From an archaeon (lineage in GTDB: Archaea > Nanobdellota > Nanobdellia > Pacearchaeales > GW2011-AR1): 7,105 nt of DNA. Below the pieces are notes generated by a model, which was not told where the DNA came from, searched no databases, and was given only the letters and a program-made list of their open reading frames with translations. The position numbers were made by a program, and so were the translations under genes. Position 1 is the stretch's first letter. Every line of letters begins with the position of its first letter. Shown here piece after piece: positions 6,126-7,105 of this stretch. Where the stretch lies: positions 1 to 7,105 of the forward strand of contig JAUVHP010000054.1 of the NCBI GenBank assembly GCA_030593225.1, in the 5' to 3' direction.

Positions 6126-6503
6126 ATGAAAAATGAAAAAGGTGTGATTGAGTATAAAAAATGGTTAGAGCATGCTAAAAGAGATTTTAGTACTGCAAAT
6201 TATCTTATAGATGGAAAAAGAATTGAAGATGGACTTTTCTTTTTACAACAATCTGTTGAAAAAGCATTAAAAGCAATTTTGATAAAAAGAAAAAAAGAAT
6301 TAATTAGAACTCATGATTTAATTATTTTAGGTAAACTAGTAAATATGCCAAGTAAATTAATAAATTATTGTGAAAAAATAACTTTGGCTTATTCTAGGAA
6401 CAGATATCCAGATTTGGAAGATATTAAAATTAATATGAATGAAGTTGATAATTATATAAATCAAACAAGAGAGGTTATAGAATGGGTAGAAAAAATCATC
6501 TAA
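6126..6503 (+). CDS. HEPN-domain protein 3 (putative RNase toxin of a HEPN-MNT module)
   Basis: A 125-residue HEPN protein. Landmarks are W13-L-x-x-A17-x-x-D20, F39-L-Q41-Q42-S-V-E45-K46-A-L48-K49, R61-T-H63-D64-L65, Y89-x-x-N-R93-Y94-P95-D96, and a C-terminal VIEWVEKII. It is clearly the sister of HEPN2 (QQSxEKALKA and THDL are shared). Arg residues at 55 and 61 precede H63, but at spacings of x7 and x1, so RX4-6H is not met exactly. The ATG follows the TAA stop of the Cys-rich gene with no spacer, and GGGGT about 12 bases upstream could help ribosome binding. MNT3 starts inside its C-terminal Trp codon, a 22-base overlap. So a toxin-like gene is again coupled to an exported-protein gene. 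Toxicity is inferred. Confidence 0.85.
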   Translation: MKNEKGVIEYKKWLEHAKRDFSTANYLIDGKRIEDGLFFLQQSVEKALKAILIKRKKELIRTHDLIILGKLVNMPSKLINYCEKITLAYSRNRYPDLEDIKINMNEVDNYINQTREVIEWVEKII

Positions 6504-6799
6504 ACTTATTAAAAATATTTAAAAGAAAATTAAGTGAAAAAATAGTTGTAAATAAATTAATTTTATTTGGTTCTCGGGCTTGGGGCAAACCTCAAAGATA
6601 TAGTGATTTTGATTTAATTATTGTGAGTTCGGAATTTAAAGATAAAGATTTTTTTGAAAGAGGTTCTCAACTTTATAATTATTGGAATGTTGATTATCCT
6701 GTTGATTTTCTTTGTTATACTCCTGAAGAATTTAATAAATTAAAAAAAGGTGTAACTATTGTTAATTTAGCAGTTAAAAAAGGGATTGAAATAAAATGA
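6482..6799 (+). CDS. Minimal nucleotidyltransferase 3 (MNT, putative AMPylating antitoxin)
   Basis: A 105-residue MNT enzyme with an intact GSX10DXD signature (G30-S31-R32-A, D42-F-D44) and a third acidic residue at D75 in VDFLCYTPEEF. All catalytic positions expected for nucleotidyl transfer are present. The middle of the protein (DFFER, YWNVDYPVDFLCYTP) pairs it with MNT2, while its C-terminus (TIVNLAVKKGIEIK) has drifted from the near-identical MNT1/MNT2 ends. The start at 6482 lies in the HEPN3 EWV codons. The stop TGA again forms ATGA with an ATG at 6796, but that frame gives only 21 codons before TAA (6859-6861). The module probably ends the co-transcribed cluster, because the next antitoxin has its own promoter. 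Confidence 0.87.
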   Translation: MGRKNHLNLLKIFKRKLSEKIVVNKLILFGSRAWGKPQRYSDFDLIIVSSEFKDKDFFERGSQLYNYWNVDYPVDFLCYTPEEFNKLKKGVTIVNLAVKKGIEIK

Positions 6800-6828
6800 A
6801 AAATAAAAAAAATTCAAAAATAGTTGAA

Positions 6829-6847
6829 AGGGAGGAAGTTTTAAATA
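6829..6847 (+). promoter_or_regulatory. Leaderless promoter of the right-hand antitoxin-toxin pair
   Basis: TTTAAATA (6840-6847) is a good TATA box, preceded by the purine-rich GGGAGGAAG (6830-6838), which could be the BRE. The box is centred about 25 bases before the ATG at 6869, so transcription would start at or next to the ATG. The GGAGG is some 30 bases from the ATG and too far to be its Shine-Dalgarno site. The pair can therefore be expressed apart from the upstream operon. Confidence 0.55.
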
Positions 6848-6868
6848 TCTTAGAGAAATAAAAAAAGA

Positions 6869-7066
6869 ATGGAACAAATAACTTTAGAGAGTGTGAATGA
6901 GAATGTGGAGATTTTGAAAAAAACAGTATTTGCAATTCAAGAACATTTGGAAGATTCTTTTTTAACCCCAGAAGAAGAAGCTGATTTAGATGAAGCTTTA
7001 GAAGAACATAAAAAAGGAGAAGTATTCTCTCTTGAAGATTTAGAAAAATTAAGAAATGCAAGTTAA
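6869..7066 (+). CDS. Small antitoxin of a RelE/ParE-type module
   Basis: A 65-residue acidic protein. The N-terminal half is helical, with a heptad-like pattern (about 5-28). The C-terminal half has L32-T-P-E-E-E-A-D-L-D-E-A-L-E, then H46-K-K-G-E-V-F-S-L-E-D-L-E-K-L. A C-terminal EALEEHKKGEVxSLEDLEKL is a familiar ending of archaeal RelB-like antitoxins placed before RelE toxins: a helix followed by an extended toxin-binding tail. No DNA-binding motif is obvious. The start ATG at 6869 suits the TATA box 25 bases upstream. The toxin reading frame begins within its last codons (11-base overlap). It differs from the antitoxin at 1845-2081, so it is not a duplicate of that module. Confidence 0.75.
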   Translation: MEQITLESVNENVEILKKTVFAIQEHLEDSFLTPEEEADLDEALEEHKKGEVFSLEDLEKLRNAS

Positions 7067-7105
7067 ACTTTCAAAAAAAGCATTAAATTTTTTAGAGAAG
7101 GCAGA
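7056..7105 (+). CDS. RelE/ParE-like toxin, first 16 codons (cut by window edge)
   Basis: ATG at 7056 opens a frame that runs to the window end and reads MQVKLSKKALNFLEKA. A (V/I)xLSKKALKFLEK-type start is common in RelE/ParE-superfamily toxins, where it forms the first strand and helix. It overlaps the antitoxin stop by 11 bases, the usual antitoxin-first arrangement. Only the N-terminus is visible, so the catalytic part cannot be judged. Confidence 0.6.
   Translation, partial: MQVKLSKKALNFLEKA

Noticed and set aside
6774..7061. Minus-strand open frame at the right end
   Set aside because: It is Leu/Phe-rich antisense of the antitoxin gene, covers the plus-strand promoter, and resembles no family I know.
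1..7105. CRISPR arrays, tRNA or rRNA genes, insertion sequences
   Set aside because: I saw no spaced direct-repeat array, cloverleaf or rRNA-like stretch, and no transposase gene or terminal inverted repeats.

Overview
The window looks like a piece of an AT-rich genome of a DPANN-type archaeon (Pacearchaeota/Woesearchaeota-like). This rests on three kinds of evidence. The promoters are archaeal: A/T-rich BRE plus TATA boxes 25-32 bases upstream of ATG, giving leaderless or nearly leaderless mRNAs. The toxin-antitoxin families are archaeal in character (a DUF2683-like antitoxin with a RelE toxin, and RYPD-type HEPN proteins with minimal nucleotidyltransferases). The exported proteins are cysteine-rich, and one neighbour has a KGQVTLFII-type N-terminus, both of which I associate with DPANN archaea. 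The taxonomic placement is inference; no rRNA or tRNA is present.

Layout. 1-1526 (+) is the 3' part of a large exported protein: a cysteine cluster followed by about four beta-sandwich-like repeats. 1577-2081 (-) is a RelE-type toxin with its antitoxin, transcribed towards that gene. 2082-2236 is a divergent promoter region with an operator-like palindrome. From 2237 rightwards there is a dense co-directional cluster of eight genes in which every junction overlaps or abuts: a membrane-anchored protein, HEPN1-MNT1, HEPN2-MNT2, a 565-residue secreted cysteine-rich protein with about 43 cysteines, and HEPN3-MNT3. After it, 6869-7105 holds another small antitoxin with its own TATA box and the first codons of a RelE/ParE-like toxin cut by the window edge.

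How it fits together. Five toxin-antitoxin (TA) modules fill every gap between three genes for cell-surface proteins. The three HEPN-MNT pairs sit inside the surface-protein operon, joined by ATGA or TAA-ATG junctions, so they are probably co-transcribed and translationally coupled with secretory genes. In each pair the MNT start codon lies inside the tryptophan codon of a conserved C-terminal (K/E)WV motif of the HEPN gene. By analogy with bacterial HepT-MntA systems, HEPN would be an RNase toxin silenced by AMPylation by MNT; here that is inference. Other points of note are an apparent in-frame, GC-rich hairpin insertion in the membrane-protein gene just after its start, and a mosaic similarity pattern among the three MNT genes that suggests gene conversion.
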